A stretch of 33,349 nucleotides of DNA, from positions 1 to 33,349 of the forward strand of contig NZ_MNPU01000062.1 in the NCBI RefSeq assembly GCF_001983165.1. Reading direction: 5' to 3'. The translations under genes were made by a program, and so were the position numbers. Below are positions 33,238-33,349 of this stretch, piece by piece. Source of the stretch: Pseudomonas gessardii (lineage in GTDB: Bacteria; Pseudomonadota; Gammaproteobacteria; Pseudomonadales; Pseudomonadaceae). Positions within the stretch are counted from its first letter, which is position 1. Every line of letters begins with the position of its first letter. The notes under the pieces were generated by a model. It saw nothing but the letters and a program-made list of their open reading frames with translations. It did no database searches and was not told the origin of the DNA.

Positions 33238-33349
33238 TGAACTGCCCCCCGAATGTTGGACAGGGACGCTATTGATTCAGCGTCTGGATACGAAATTGTA
33301 CCGGACTCAAGCCATTCAGTCTGAGGCTTATGCGGTCTTGGTTGTAGTA
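33238..33349 (-). mobile_element. End of an IS3-family insertion sequence (continues past the window)
   Basis: The sequence after the broken repeat starts tgaactgccccccgaatgttgg, with a TG terminus typical of IS3-family inverted repeats. The 3' end of a transposase gene lies 31 bases inside, reading toward this end. Only one end is in the window, so the target duplication cannot be checked. Confidence 0.75.
33269..33349 (-). CDS. IS3-family transposase (OrfB), C-terminal end only
   Basis: The minus strand encodes 26 residues and a TAG stop; the rest lies beyond the right edge. The residues include YYNQDRISLRLNGLSPVQFR, matching the conserved C-terminus of IS3-family OrfB integrases (typically YYN..RI...L.GLSPV.YR.Q). 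It is too short to name the element. The catalytic DDE residues are outside the window. Confidence 0.8.
   Translation of the reverse strand, partial: YYNQDRISLRLNGLSPVQFRIQTLNQ

Noticed and set aside
1..33349. CRISPR arrays, tRNA or rRNA genes
   Set aside because: No regularly spaced direct repeats with unique spacers and no tRNA or rRNA-like sequence were seen on reading; the repeats present are REP-type inverted pairs.

Overview
The window reads as chromosomal DNA of a Pseudomonas fluorescens-group bacterium. It is GC-rich, it carries many REP doublets of the fluorescens type (gagctggcttgcctgcgatgg and its inverse), and its core has the gene order I recall for the P. aeruginosa vre-hxc-lapA-pdtA locus (PA0674 to PA0690).

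Layout. Positions 1-846 hold no credible gene. They form a large imperfect palindrome of intergenic repeats with a REP doublet at its centre. Positions 847-2940 (minus strand) are a tight three-gene inner-membrane operon, DUF3649 / PepSY-TM / DUF3325, of the kind linked to ferric-siderophore handling. A good candidate Fur box with a promoter lies at 3118-3146. Positions 3153-5209 (minus strand) are an OmpR-type response regulator and its sensor kinase. Positions 5357-6077 (plus strand) hold a candidate attenuator (a leader peptide with six consecutive Thr codons, then a terminator hairpin) in front of a cysteine hydrolase. A small exported protein follows on the minus strand (6090-6377).

Positions 6533-8748 are vreA-vreI-vreR, a cell-surface-signalling-type trio: a receptor-like periplasmic protein without a barrel, an ECF sigma factor and a FecR-like anti-sigma factor. 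Positions 8780-18942 encode the Hxc type II secretion system: hxcW and hxcU (minus), hxcP (plus), hxcV (minus), then hxcT-X-Y-Z-Q-R-S (plus). Every GspC-to-GspM core part is present. A prepilin peptidase gene is absent and is presumably supplied by the shared PilD/XcpA. A DING-family phosphate-binding protein (19427-20617) follows, behind a convincing candidate PhoB box; its P. aeruginosa relative LapA is an Hxc substrate. The last gene (20807-33118) encodes a 4103-residue filamentous-haemagglutinin-type TpsA exoprotein, the PdtA counterpart. After it come a partial copy of the ~100-bp repeat also seen at 662-775 and the end of an IS3-family element running off the right edge.

How it fits together. 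By analogy with P. aeruginosa, phosphate starvation (PhoB) and VreI would switch on the Hxc secreton, its DING substrate and PdtA as one phosphate-scavenging and surface programme. The TpsB transporter that PdtA needs is not in the window; the IS element sits where downstream genes would begin.
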